From positions 1,290,330-1,354,329 of the forward strand of contig NC_049995.1 in NCBI RefSeq assembly GCF_000003815.2: a stretch of DNA of 64,000 nt, read 5' to 3'. Position 1 is the stretch's first letter; every line of letters begins with the position of its first letter. Positions 1 to 11,541 of the stretch are shown here, piece by piece. The stretch comes from Branchiostoma floridae (taxonomy: Eukaryota; Chordata; Leptocardii; Amphioxiformes; Branchiostomatidae). Both the position numbers and the translations under genes were made by a program. The notes below the pieces were generated by a model, which saw only the letters and a program-made list of their open reading frames with translations, was not told where the DNA came from and did no database searches.

Positions 1-36
<36 letters not shown>
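1..36. repeat. (AT)n microsatellite
   Basis: The window opens with a pure AT dinucleotide run. Bases 37-351 that follow are AT-rich intron sequence leading to a T-rich tract and an acceptor AG at 350-351. No gene signal is seen in them. Confidence 0.95.
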
Positions 37-38
<2 letters not shown>

Positions 39-351
39 TCATTGACAAAAGTTGATTTCGTCAATTACTAATATATTACTCTTCGGCAAGGCAGAGAATT
101 GACCCATTTCGAGTTCCAGCGGCCATTTTAAAAGTGCTCTCGCAAGAGTACATACTAGCGCGATTTCAAGAAAGCGAGGCCTGCGAGGAGCCTCAAGTCA
201 GAAGGTAAAGCTCTGATATTGTGGAAATACTAAACTTTACTTAACCAACACCAAGTTACCAACACAGATGAACTTTCATGCTAAGCTCTGATATTTGTAT
301 ATTTTGTCCCTGACACGCTATGTTGTTGTTGTTGTTTGTTTGTTTCAACAG

Positions 352-3300
352 AACACGAAGAGTTGTCAGAAGTGCCGGCGGTGCATGGGGGATGGCAGCC
401 GCACCATCGTGCCGTGTCACCTGGTCAGCGACACCCTATGCTCTCCGCCTGTTCCCAACCTCTTCTCGGCGCTGTACCTGTCGGAGATCAGGAACAACTC
501 CTACACCAACATCCCCGGCGGGGACAAGTTGAAACTGCGGCCCATCAGGTCATCCAACGACTCGTACTTCAGCCGCGACCCTTCTTATCAGAACATCATC
601 CTGGAAAAGGCGGGGTTCGCTGTGGTGGACATCAACTACGCCGTAAGAAGCTCGTGCTATATTTTCTCTCTGTAAAAACGTGTTTTTTGTTTTTTGTTTT
701 GGTTGTTTCTTTGTATTGTTGTATGAACAAGTTTGTTCTCGCTTCCTTTTGTTCACGATTGGCCAATGCTGCGGAAAATGGTGTTGGGCACTCTGGAAAA
801 CCATGCGATCGATGCCTATACGTTTCAGCACAGGTGGAGACTTGCAGGATGGCCCGGGGCCAAAGTTCTTACAGCAGACTTAGCCCGGGCCCCGAATTCT
901 TCAAGAAGTTAGACAGCATTAGCGATGAACTTTAAATACTGACGAAATGAAGTGATCTACACAATCCAAAATAGTTCTCTCGGACATATATAAAGTCTTC
1001 TATTTCTTGTCATTTTCTTGTTTGTTTGCTTTTTTTAAGGTTATAATAGCAAACGGTTATAGTGCAATGTTCTTCATGGTAAGACTTTCATGCCAACGTT
1101 TTGTATGTTTATGTGTGGGCGCGCGGGTGTATTTGTGTGTGTCTAGATCTGTGTGTGTGCGGTTTAAGATATGTTGAATTTATGCAGTTTCCACAACCAT
1201 ACTTATTGCTGTATACGAGCATCGTACATGTACATATTACATTTTAAGCAAAATATATAAGGCCTTTTGGGGGTAACAGGATGAGATGACTATATGTTCT
1301 CTTACTCGTTCTACCATTAGTTGAGGCACACATGTGCCAACTACATGCAGCTGAGTGTAGACTGGGACGGCGTGGCCGAGGCCGGCACCCGGCTGAAGCA
1401 GACGGTGGGCCGGTACTACCAGAGCTCTACTGTCAGCACGGCCATGGCGGTCACTCCGGGGGAGACTCTCGGTGTGGAGATCCGCAGCAACAACCGAGAA
1501 TGTTTCCCGCCGGGTGACAGGGCGCCCACACAGCTGAAGGAGGTACACAGTATCCATGTCATGTCATGTATTTTGGGTCTGCCATGATGGGAGGGGGGGG
1601 GGGGGCACTTAACTTATACAGGCGGCGTCAATGAGGTAGTAGAGCATAGTATTCATTCGCGCCCCCTGGTCCATGGCGCAGAATGGAAAGTAGTACCAAG
1701 AAAATTCATAAGGCAGGGTGAAAAAATCTACGTGAGAGACAGCCAGTTACTTGCACAACGGATTAACACACAATTCTGTTAATTGCATGGAATCCCCAAA
1801 TCCCAAACCGGAGCGGTCCAGCTAAATAACTTGGCATTATTGCAACAGCCGGATAATTGCACGAAATTTACTGGCTAATGGGCCGTGGAATTCAGTGGCT
1901 TTAACTGTACAAACATCGCGCACTATAGGTTCAAACATGTCATGGCAGTTGTTGTATGGTCGCTCAGCGATGGCAGTATAGTCGGAAGAGGTTTGATCAC
2001 AGCGCCCCAAGCCACGGGTATGAATATAACACTCTTGCAACCTGTTTTGATTATTCAGGTTGCGGACGTGGAGAGGTCCGGCCCTTTCAGCATTCTCTGG
2101 CTCTCCCACAAGACTGGTGCCGCACTGCTGAAGGCCTCCATGCAACAGGCAACCTACGAGGGCTCCTGGCGGGTAGACTTTGAACTGCAGTCAATATCAG
2201 ATCCATACATGTTGCAACTGAAATCTTCAAATTTCATCAGGTATTTCTGAACAAATTTTAATCTTTTGTTCTTCATGCAAAAGCGGCACCTAGCTTTAGC
2301 AGTGATTATTGCTCTAAGACAGACGGCATTACCTACACAAGAACTTATAATACTGCTATTTGTGTAAAGGTTGGTCAGGATGATGATGCTTTTCGCATAC
2401 GTTGCGCTCGTCGATGAGGCGTTTAAGCAAACTTTCTTTTTTCTACTTTTTTTAAAATCTTATCAGCCCATATAAAATAACAAGATATGTTCCTAGTACT
2501 CTTTTGATAAAAACAGTCGATTGATGGTATAAGTTGCATTTGCGCGATTACTTAAATTTTTTCACCTTCAGAAATGTCCTTCATTTTCGCAAAAAAATGT
2601 GGCCTTTCTAGTTTCCCTTGCAACGGCAATAACAGTAAGCTTCGTCTGTGTCTTAATGTTTGATTCGCTTTATTTTATTGATTTGATTGTTTGTTTGTTT
2701 GTTTGTTTGTTTTTCCCAGTTTTCGCCGGGAAGGAAACGTGCGGTTTTCCTTCCATCAGGCTATGTACCTGCAAGGCTTAGCGTGCTCCGGGCCGGAGGG
2801 TGTGGTCATGGTGCCCAAACTACTGCGCAGGGGCGGCGGAACAGTCAAGGTGGGTAAATAAGTTGTAGTTGTATAAGTGGTGTTTGAATCACATACTGTA
2901 AATGCATTTAAGTTCACGGAGACTTAATTTTGCGGTAGCAGGAAAATGAACTTTTAGCGGTGGTTTTAATTTCGTGGTAGCACCGTGCGCTGTAGTCTCT
3001 TACTGCCATGGAAAAATGTTCACGGTGGTTTTAAATTCGTGGTGAAGCGGCCGCTGTGAAAACCGCGAACATTAAACAATTGCGAAAGTTTCTGCATTTA
3101 CAGTTCGTCGTAGAGTGAAATTTGTTATCACCAAGCACAGTAGGGTTATCTTCTCTGGATACTTCTAAAGAACGCTTGCAGACAGTACAAAAAGTTAGGT
3201 GTGATGGGTCGTTCAATTTAATATAACCAGCTGCTGTCGAAGAGGTGTGTTACGACGAAGGGCAGTTATACCCGCCCGGCTATATATTTTAGATACAGAT

Positions 3301-6198
3301 ACAGAATCTATTACAAATCATTTTCTTCCTCTTTGCAAAAAATCTTTATGCTTGGATACATTGCTAGAAATAATCCAACTTTTCATAGGGACTGTTTCAG
3401 TTTCCAGTGCAATTTAATTATCATATGGTTACGTTCTGTGTTTGTAAAATCCATAGTTGAAGAGTTTTATTTTGAGCTTTGTTCCAACACAACGAAAATA
3501 CTCCCAATGAATTTTCAGTCGATCTCACCAACATCTGTGTTCACGTTTTACTGCGCTGACATTTCGGAAGTCGGAAGTGTATTGACGTCAGGGGTGAATC
3601 AAAAATTGACGAGATCGACCAAAAATTCATGGAATTGTTTTCGTTGTCTTGAAACAAAACTCAAACTTTACAGCGTGGTATGATTGTAACGTTATACGTC
3701 TAAACCAAAGTATCTTCCTAGAAACGTCGATGAAGGTTAGACAACTGCTTTTGGCATATTTTCCTAGAATTGTTGTATTAGTCGTAACTGTAAAATGAGA
3801 GTAAATACAGATAACTGTTATAGTTTTCTCCCAGTTACTACATTGAATTACAACATTACTATCTAATTATGAGATTACTCATAACCAGTATTTTTGTTCT
3901 CGTTTCTCTTGTTCTGCTAAAATAGCTGTTGCAGCACATGAACGTCGGAGTCAACATGCAGTACATGACGCTGGTGACAGGGGCCGCTGTTCCCGTCCAG
4001 GCTGGTGACCGACTGTTTATGGAAATCGAGAGCGCACGTGACTGCACCATGTACTTCCTCGGGTCGGATTTAGGTAAGAAAGCGAAGCATTACACAGTAC
4101 AAGTGACCACTATGGGTCGATGCCTCTGTACGATTGACTCAAAATCTAGGTAGAAATGACTGTAAATTGTACTCTACTTCGCTCTTGTTATTTTCCTCGA
4201 CCGGTAAGCCGCAAAACGCGTGAATGACTGACCATATAATCTGTTCATTTGTCAATAGGTCCAACATCCGGAGCACTGAATCTGCTTTTGCACCCCTACT
4301 GGCCACCGCCACCATAGATAACCACTTTGTTCTCTAAATATTTCACCGTCCTAAAAACTTCTACCTGGAAGCTATGTGACTCCACTGAGCACCCCCCCCC
4401 CCCCCAAAAAAAAGTCTAGGGTCGGCAGGTTTTTGTGGGTAGTTATAGGGAAACAGGAAACACAACATTTTTTCCTAAGCTTAGAGCTTTCTTTTGTCTT
4501 AGAGCTGTGATCTTCCTGGAGATGGTAGGCTGATTTATATTGATTTAGGGGGTACAGTTTGTTTGCCACCTTGCTATCTCGTCCATCTCCAGGAATCGGC
4601 GGGTTGAACGTGCTTTGGCTGCCCCACCAGAAGTCTGCTGTCCTGATGGGCGAGCTGTACAACAACGGACAGCTGGAGGGGGTGGCTCAGAGACAGGTGC
4701 TGCGCTTCACCGAGAAGAACAACACCGACCCCACCGTGCTCAAACTCAACAAGAACGGCAGAGTCACGTGAGTGTTGCCTAGCGACGTTCATTAGGTTTG
4801 ATTAATTCGGTCTAACTTACGGTGGACTCTCACTGCACTTGTGGCTTTGGCTAGAACCGTCTCTCTGATAGAACCATAGCCCCGTGTTTGAGGAAAACCA
4901 TATATCGAGCACGTTAAATAGTGTCCTTCCCTGTGTGAGTTGTTTAAAACCTACAGTCCTGTGGCCGCATATGGTACGGGCCGCAATTAATGTCGTATGA
5001 GGTCACCTGATTTAGCGCGAAATGTCAGACGCTCCAGACCCTTGAGATTTTGCCCCTCCTATTGTAAGTTCCTCGCAATTCAGCCCCTGGCTGCGATGAG
5101 AGAGTAGTAGGTCACCCAATAAGATTTTATTTGATACATATACCAATATTAAGGTACATGAATAAATCACATTAGCTCCTCCATTTAACGTCCTATCTGA
5201 GGGCGGCCCTTACCGAAGCTAGGTACTCATTTTCACCTGAAAAGTGAAATAAAGTGAAGTGAGGAAAGTCGTGTAAAGTGCCTTTCCCTAAGCGAACCCG
5301 TTACCTCTGGGGTCTAGGTCAAACTCCTAACTGATTGAGCTACTAGATAAAGAAGAAAAGCATTTCTATTGTATGTATTCCTCCCCAGGTTTTTGAAGCC
5401 AGGACGAGTGAACGTGAACTACCATCAGAACATCATCCACTCGTGTGACTACGCCAGCATCACAGCGTACTATCACGGCCTGGCTATATCGGACCCCGTC
5501 CCCTTCATGCAGCAGGTACGGACTTACAGACTCCCAACATGTCAACACTAAGCGACGATTTTTCCACATTTTATTCACAAGTCATAAATTACAGAACATT
5601 CACAAATATTCTCCTACTCATTTGTATCACCATTTAACATACGACTAAATAGACACAACTTTAACCCTATCCAGGCTCATTCGGCCCGCCTTCGTATTTT
5701 CAAAACGGCTAATTGTACAATCACTAAATTTGCCGAAGGCTAATAGCAAGTACATGGTAGAAACATACTAGTAAGAAAGATACGTGTGACAATGAACACT
5801 GATCAGTAAGCATCATTCCCAACACATGCACATCTAAACATGCTCTCGCGAGAGTACAGCGTGACGAGAATGCACGTGAGCTCGCACGAAAGCGAGGACC
5901 GGGAAAGTTGATGTTTGTTTCAGATAGTCTTTACCCAGGGTGGCCTGCATGGATCATGCAGATCTAACTATACTGTTTATTACGTTCCGTCGTAGTCGTA
6001 TCACAACATCCTTTGTATATATTTCCACAGGTCCTTGGTAACACTAACGCGAAAGCGGAAGGCATCTACCTTAGCGGGTCGTACGACGTGGAGGAAGGTT
6101 CCCAGATCTACCTACAGATGACCTGCAAACGGGGCAGGATCAACGGGGTGGGGGAGGGGCACTTCAGCACGCTGTCTGTACTCTGGATCATGCCGTAG
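352..6198 (+). CDS. TNFR-like Cys-rich segment plus three TNF/C1q-like jelly-roll modules (3' part of gene)
   Basis: Exons, all with AG/GT borders: 352-642, 1321-1542, 2059-2240, 2720-2849, 3926-4073, 4593-4767, 5389-5515 and 6031-6198 (TAG). Phases agree throughout and give 480 residues; the 5' exons lie before the window. Residues 5-30 hold C..C..C, then C, then DT.C (Cys 5, 8, 11, 22, 30), the spacing of a TNF-receptor cysteine-rich module. Three similar modules follow. Each opens with a G-x-(V/F)-x-(V/F) strand (AGFAVVDINYA; REGNVRFSFHQ; KPGRVNVNYHQ). Each continues with a (P/Q/E)GE/GD/GS-x-(L/I) strand (TPGETLGVEI; QAGDRLFMEI; EEGSQIYLQM) and closes on (F/L)(S/N)(I/V)LW or LSVLW. Modules 2 and 3 start after a phase-2 intron, and all three are cut by a phase-0 intron, so they arose by exon-block duplication. 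The TNF versus C1q assignment rests on the GD-L and terminal strands only. No membrane segment is seen in this part. A likely extracellular protein; its function is unknown. Confidence 0.8.
1743..1874. repeat. Dispersed ~135-bp repeat, copy 1 (pogo/Tigger-like ends)
   Basis: It shares TTGCACAACGGAT and GGATAATTGCACGAAA with a second copy at 23594-23725, in the same order. The outer CAGT/ACTG ends and the GGATAATTGCAC motif resemble pogo-type non-autonomous elements, but the inverted repeats are imperfect. Classification is tentative. Confidence 0.5.
2896..3103. mobile_element. MITE with CTGTAAATGCA terminal inverted repeats, copy 1
   Basis: It begins CTGTAAATGCA and ends TGCATTTACAG, about 208 bp. 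The interior contains repeated GCGGTGGTTTTAA and CCGCGAACATTAAA blocks that pair with each other. The left flank is TA and the right TT, compatible with a TA target duplication altered by mutation. A second copy (46301-46503) has both TA flanks. It has no coding capacity and is probably Tc1/mariner-type. It sits in an intron of the TNF-like gene. Confidence 0.85.
3110..3920. other. Intron sequence, nothing recognised
   Basis: An AT-rich intron between the second-module exons of the TNF-like gene. The open frames are short and lack domain signal. A near-palindromic TCGATCTCACC..GAGATCGACC pair lies at about 3520-3622. Confidence 0.6.
4259..4317 (+). CDS. Alternative terminal exon of the TNF-like gene
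   Basis: It is preceded by an acceptor (GTCAATAG) and joins the donor at 4073 in the same phase as the downstream exon at 4593. It would complete the same glycine codon and then encode a short tail beginning PTSGALNLLLHPYW and ending in prolines and TAG. GALNLLLHPYW parallels GGLNVLWLPHQ of the 4593 exon and LSVLWIMP at the real C-terminus. It therefore looks like a spare copy of the last jelly-roll strand that ends the protein after module 2. No canonical AATAAA follows closely, so use as a 3' terminal exon needs transcript support. Confidence 0.55.
4350..4480 (+). repeat. Dispersed repeat shared with 41255-41385 (inverted)
   Basis: It contains GAAGCTATGTGACTCCA, a C-tract with an A-tract, GTCTAGGGTCGGCAGG and GGAAACAGGAAACACAACA. 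The reverse complement of the same order (GTTGTGTTTCCTGTTTCC, CAACCCTAGAC, GGAGTCACATAGCTTCTA) is found at 41255-41385. The family is unknown. Confidence 0.75.
4955..5130 (+). mobile_element. SINE 3' half (shared tail)
   Basis: It carries GTATGAGGTCACCTGATTTAGCGC, then CTTGAGATTTTGCCCC and GTAGTAGGTCACCCAATAAGA. The same tail appears near 22270-22340, 37855-37985 and 49155-49210. It marks a common tRNA-headed SINE family. Confidence 0.75.
5190..5345 (-). mobile_element. tRNA-headed SINE 5' half, reverse strand
   Basis: Reading the minus strand from about 5345 down gives TAGCTCAATCAGTTAGGAG (A-box-like) and GGTAACGGGTTCGC (B-box-like). These are followed by GGGAAAGGCACTTTACACGA and GAGTACCTAGCTTCGGTAAG. 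That is the head and body of the SINE seen at 21980-22350 and 58225-58410. It lies head-on against the fragment just upstream. Confidence 0.75.
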
Positions 6199-6252
6199 AC
6201 TGTTACGTTGTCGTTGTTGCTATATCCAACTTTTTCAACAATTACAATCAAA

Positions 6253-6258
6253 ATTAAA
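6253..6258 (+). terminator. ATTAAA poly(A) signal candidate
   Basis: A variant poly(A) hexamer 55 bases after the TAG of the TNF-like gene, in AT-rich sequence. It is the nearest plausible 3' end signal. No other gene signal is seen up to the minisatellite at 6853. Confidence 0.45.
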
Positions 6259-6852
6259 ATGAAGAACGAAGACCACTTTTATACCAAACCGTTTTGTGAA
6301 GTTTGTGTAATTTCATGTGGAATATCATTCAGTTCAGTTCATCCTCAGAGAGGTAACACCAGCGTCTCCGCATGTTTCTGTCCAGCATGGTTGAACGGAG
6401 CTCGAATATAAATATGAATAGAGAAAGGCACTACTAAAGAACTAATGTGTGGACAAAGAAGTCAAAAGATATATTTGAAGAATTTTTTCGAACATACATT
6501 TTTGTTACGTTAAAAGGCTACAATGTTATTTGGCTATTGTTGCCTGTCTTGTAAAGTGTACGTAGATTTTATTTAAGACATTTAAGGCTCTGTGTTTTCA
6601 AAAATATATTAACCATTTGCAACAATCTTGAATCGCAATGTAAGGTGACAAAAAAACGAGACGCAAAAGAAAGGACATATTGCTCTTTTAAACTGAATGA
6701 TGTTTTTCCCATGCTCCTTGAAAATATATCAGTTTTGTCCCTCTGTGTTTCTTGGTAAAATCTTAATAATTTTTTAAAAACTGGTTTCACACAATGTATT
6801 CCTTACATTTACATGGTGAAATTCCTTTAGCTTTTATCATTTTGGCTCAAGG

Positions 6853-8250
6853 CATGCAGGGAGACAGGCAGATAGGGAGACAGTAGACAGGAATGCAGCA
6901 GGCAGGTAGGCTGACAAACGGGGAGACCGACAGGGAGGCAAACAGATGACAGAAAGACAGACAGGGAGGCAGACAGATAGGGAGACAGACGGGGAGGCTA
7001 ACATACAGAGAGACAGACATGGAGGCAGAGAGACAGGGGGACAGACAGACAGGTAGACAGACGGGGAGGCAAAAATACAGAGAGGCAGACAGGGAGGCAG
7101 AGAGACAGGGGGCAGACAGACAGGGAGACAGACACACAGGGAGACAGACACACAGGGAGACAGACAGGCAGACAGACGGGGGCAAACAGATAGGGAGGTA
7201 GGCAGATAGACAGGGAGGCAGACAAACATAAAGACCTACAGAGAGACAGCCAGACAGGGAGACAGACAGACAGGGAACCAGACAGGGAGGCAGACAGACA
7301 GGGAGTCAGGAAGGCGGGAAGACAGGGAGACAGACTTCGAGGTAGACAGGGAGGGAGACAGGCAGACAGGGAGCCACACAAACAAGCAGGCAGCTGGCCA
7401 GACAGACAGACAGGGAGGCAGACAGACGGGGAGATAGACAGACATGTAGTCAGACTGACAGGGAGCAAGACAGACAGAGAGACAGGGAGGCAAACATACA
7501 GGCAGGGTGCGGCAAGACAGGAAAGTGACAGACTGGGAGGCTGACAGACATGGAGGCAGACAGACAGGGAAACAGATACACATTGAGGCAGCAGGCAGGG
7601 AGGCAGACAGACAGGTCGACAGACAAAGGTAGACAGACAGAGAGGCAGCAGACAGGGAGGCAGACAGGCAGGAAGCTTGAAGGAGACAGACAGGGATTTA
7701 CCAGACAGACAGGCAGACCGATAAACAGGATAGCAAGAAATACGGGTGACAGACTTGGAGGCAGACAGACAGGGAGGCAGACAGACAGGGAGTGAGACAG
7801 GCAGGAGCTTGAAGCAGACAGGCAGCGATTCACCAGACAGGGAGGCCAACGGACAGGAAGGCAGACCGACAGAAAGAGATACAAACAAGGAGCAGGACAG
7901 ACAGGAGGCAGGCAGACAGGTAGACAGACAGATGGACAAACAGGGAGGTAGACAGGGAGGCAGAGAGGTAGACAGACGTTGAGGCAGACAGGAAGGGAGT
8001 CTAAAGCAGACAGACAATGATTTAGACAGACAGATAGACAGACAGACAGGGAGCATGACAGACAGGGAGCCAGACAGACAGGTAGGAAGACAGACAGGCA
8101 CTACAGACTGACAGAGAGATTGGGGGCAGACAGTAATGGAGGCAGACAGACAAGGAGCTAAACAGACAGGGAGGCAGACAGACAGGGAGACAGACAGAGA
8201 GACAGGGAGGCAAACAGACAGGCGGGCAGACAGACAGCAAACCCACAGAC
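6853..8250. repeat. GACA/GACAGGGAGGCA minisatellite
   Basis: About 1.4 kb of purine-rich units built from (GACA)n, GACAGGGAG and GAGGCAGACAGACAGG, with irregular spacing. All strand asymmetry is purine on plus and pyrimidine on minus. Long open frames on both strands are a by-product of the repeat lacking stop triplets. Confidence 0.95.
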
Positions 8251-8406
8251 CATAATCAGGTGCGACCTGAGCCAAGACTACATCGAAGGAGGAACGCACA
8301 CTACAGTCCCTCCAGACATCCTGCCGACTTCACTAGTACCAGACATCACCATTCAGGATCCTATACAACAAACACTGAACTTGGTTAATGAAAGAAACTT
8401 GCACAG
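8251..8406 (+). pseudogene. Possible retroelement pol-tail remnant
   Basis: One frame is open from the edge of the minisatellite to a GTAAGT at 8407. It reads CDLSQDYIEGGTH, then VPPDILPTSLVPDITIQD. The pattern D-I-L-x-T-S-x-x-P-D-(I/L) is one I associate with the region after the reverse transcriptase in some invertebrate retroelements. It could instead be an orphan exon, since splice-like borders exist at both ends. Confidence 0.3.
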
Positions 8407-9589
8407 GTAAGTTACAGGGCTAGCCTTGTTACAGTTGAAGCAGGGAGCAGAGGGTTGAATTAACGGCGAGAACACTGCAAAGCTGACGTCGCTCTGTCCG
8501 GTAAGCTACAAAGACCGTGAAGTTAGACATCTTAAAAGTAGACTGGGAAAGTGCCACTTTATGCACCCTATGCTATCTACTGTGCTAAAAACACGCCTAC
8601 ATGGGACTGTATACGTCAGGACTGTTCATCTACAGAAACTAGCTGTGAGTCATCAGTGTCTAAATATTATCAAAAGTAAGGTTAATTTTTTTAAACGCTT
8701 TCAATCTGTCCGATTACATTGTAATTCTTTAATACCTTACGCCCTCTTGATAAACAAAGGGCTGTCCTAGGTTTTAGTGTGTACATTCATCTTCTGAAGA
8801 ATAAAGATGATTTTAACCCCCTGTCTCAGTCACTACAAAGTGCAACAATGTTCCATATTGTGATGGACTCTCTGCGCATTCTTCACGCCCGGTATCGCTA
8901 AACCCGACACTTTAAAAAACTTGCGTAAATTAAACAAAAACTACACAATAACGACGACAAGCTTCCCAAATTCTTCACTGCGTTTGTGTATTGTGGCCAA
9001 TTTTAAGATAAACAGTACAATTTTTTAAAGACTTTTGACAAATTTGTTCGCCGGCGACATGTTTTCCTGGTACGGCATTATGCATTAATTTGAAAAACCC
9101 TTCCTCATTGACTGTACCTAATCAGGTCATCGCTTTCGCCAGGTACCGAGCGTAAAATTCATTTAGCCGCGACGATGCAGCTGGGACACATACGTCACGC
9201 GCGGCAACGTGACTATATATGGTAACACACAGGAAAGGCGGCGGGCTCAGTGAAAATATGAATACTGTTAAAAGCTAGAGCTGTATTTTTGCAATATTCA
9301 GACGCTCCAGCCTTGTGGATCAAAAATGTAACCTGGCGATGCTAACTAGAACTGCAACCTATCGTGGTCAAGAGTCGTCGATTCGAAATGCATTACGCTA
9401 AACTATTGTATGGAACGATGGAACTGCTACCAAATATACCAACAGTATATACTACACTACTAAAAAGGCAATGTCATAGCTAAACTTTATATCCGTTCGC
9501 ATAATTAGAACGCACCTACGGGAAAGGTCACCTAGCACCCAACTACATCCCGGACAGTAGCGGTCTGCAACCATTTCTTAACTTATCCT
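8407..9589. other. Intergenic, nothing recognised
   Basis: AT-rich sequence with an AATAAAG at about 8801 and no open frame with domain signal on either strand. Confidence 0.6.
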
Positions 9590-9965
9590 CTTCATATTAA
9601 ACCTATACTGGCCAGAATAAGTAACAATAATGTAAAAGACAAGTATTTTGAATCTCTGATGAAGTTGATTGGGGAGTTAATTGCTTCACTCTATATGGTC
9701 GTTTTTTGTTTTAGTTTTTGCCAACCAACACATTGCTATCAACAATATATTAACTGTACGTGAAATTTAAGTTTTCAAATTCTAATTTCTGGTTGCTGAC
9801 CAATGAAATTCTGTTAAATGTATACAAGGACAAATGTGTAAATGACTGTACTGTCGAAGAAAAGCCAAAGACCTAGCTTATGACATTTGCCCTTCCAATT
9901 AACGATTTTGTGGTTGAATGATCATCAAAGAAACCCTTACGTAAGATCGTCACTTTCCCACGATT
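9590..9965 (+). repeat. Diverged single copy of the 287-bp repeat
   Basis: It shares CTGGCCA.AA..AACAATAATGTAA, GCCAACCAACACATTGCTATCAAC, ACTGTACTGTCGAAG and CTTACGTAAGATCGTCACTT with the tandem array at 12606-13846, in the same order and with more differences. It is probably the dispersed ancestor of the tandem family. Confidence 0.8.
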
Positions 9966-10164
9966 GCATAGAGGAACGTTGACCGGTGGAGGTCATTTTT
10001 TTTGGCCGGTATACAAACGATCTTGCCAAAAAATAACAGAACAAAACTTCTCTATCCATGTCTGTTATAGACACAACACATTTATTTCATCACCAGATGT
10101 TTTTAAAGTAGACGATATTCTCCAATCTTGGAGATCCATTAAAAACGTTGGGAAACAAATTTTT

Positions 10165-10497
10165 CAACGCTCCAAAAGCCACTTGCATATGCAGCTTCGT
10201 GCAGGTAAAATTGGAGCTGTGCAGGTTTTTCTGGTGTCTACTTGCAGCTTTTCTACACAGGTCCATGTACTGGGTTCGGTACAGAAATCTCCTGTGATGC
10301 AGGTGTATATGTGGATTGTTATTAGCTGCATTGACTGTTACCAGCTGTAAGGTATAAGATAAAAAAAGCAATGGTTCCTGAGCAATTCTAGTATCATCCA
10401 TACTCAGATCAGAGTGTTGCAGATAAAATTTGTCTGGTGCAGGTAATTTTAAATATTACTTGCACCGATACAGGAATGCTAAAAGTACGTCGAGCCC
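10165..10497 (+). mobile_element. CAGGGCTC-ended element, copy 1 (degraded)
   Basis: It contains GTGCAGGTAAAATTGGAGCTGTGCAGG, GGTGTCTACTTGCAG, GGTCCATGTACTGGGT and GTCTGGTGCAGGTAATTTT, and ends in GTCGAGCCC. The order is that of the copies at 47208-47392 and, inverted, 62939-63267. Its ends are more worn than theirs. Confidence 0.75.
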
Positions 10498-10499
10498 AT

Positions 10500-11541
10500 A
10501 TCAATATCAATAACCTTAGTAAACCAACCTAAACTAAACACATACCACACTTGAACCTTATAGTGAGGCTGCGGTATCACAACTCAGGCTTGGTAAACTC
10601 ATGCTCTGGGGTAATAGTATCGTCAGCAAATAATAGAGCAAAAATTTTGATTCATACGGATGCCAATTCAGCTTTGATAAGAAATGAAAGACGACCAAGA
10701 ACAGATTTTTGTTGAAAGGACCTAGAATAGATCTTGTTGTACAACACATTTTAAGATGATATATTATTTTCATTAGTTATAAATTTGTTTCTGTTTGTTA
10801 AAACGTGTGTTAGCAAATACATATAGCGGAGTTGTTCATACTTAAACTGTTTGTTAAAGAATATAAATTATCTACATTATTAAACGTTTTAAAAAGTCAT
10901 TTAATAACTCCTATATTAGTAATTTGTACCATCCATTGTCTTTTACATTTCCGTCGGATCCGTGGTTTCTTATGTTTTATTTATTTGAACTAAAAAAAGT
11001 GAATGTATCATTTTCTTAAGTTGTGGTTATTTGGTCAACAAGTCGTAACAGTGCCTTGTACGTAATTCATTAAGTTCTTTTCATATTATCTATGAATGGT
11101 TTTAGTTGTTAAATTCTACAAACATTTGAAATGGATTGTTTCTCAACATTTTTAACACCTTCCTTTCCTTCAGTCACTCTAGTACTGTTGTTGTTTTAAT
11201 TGAACATTTATACATTGATTAGAATGCAGATAGCAATCCACTCAATCTGAAACAACTTATATTGGCGCCGCTGTCAAAACAAAATGAAAATAGCATATAA
11301 TATAGGGTTGATGACCCGCTTCCTTCGGTGTATATATACGGTGCCATAATTCCTATAACCCACGAATAAACGACCGAGTCCGAATATTCTTGCACCCATT
11401 GGAGCATTTTGATAGTTACAGTTGCATTGAGATGTGAATCGATCTGATAATTGAATACATCGAGAATTTATGACAGGATTGGATAGTATTCAACCTTATA
11501 AATAGGATATACAGGATTGAATTATTCAACAGTGCCTATTC
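10500..11541. other. Intergenic, nothing recognised
   Basis: AT-rich sequence with short spurious open frames only. Confidence 0.6.

Noticed and set aside
6998-8299. A 433-codon minus-strand open frame rich in Cys, Leu, Ser and Pro
   Set aside because: It lies wholly in the GACA/GGGAGGCA minisatellite. Several frames are open at once and the peptide is a translation of the repeat (CLSVCLPPCLS).
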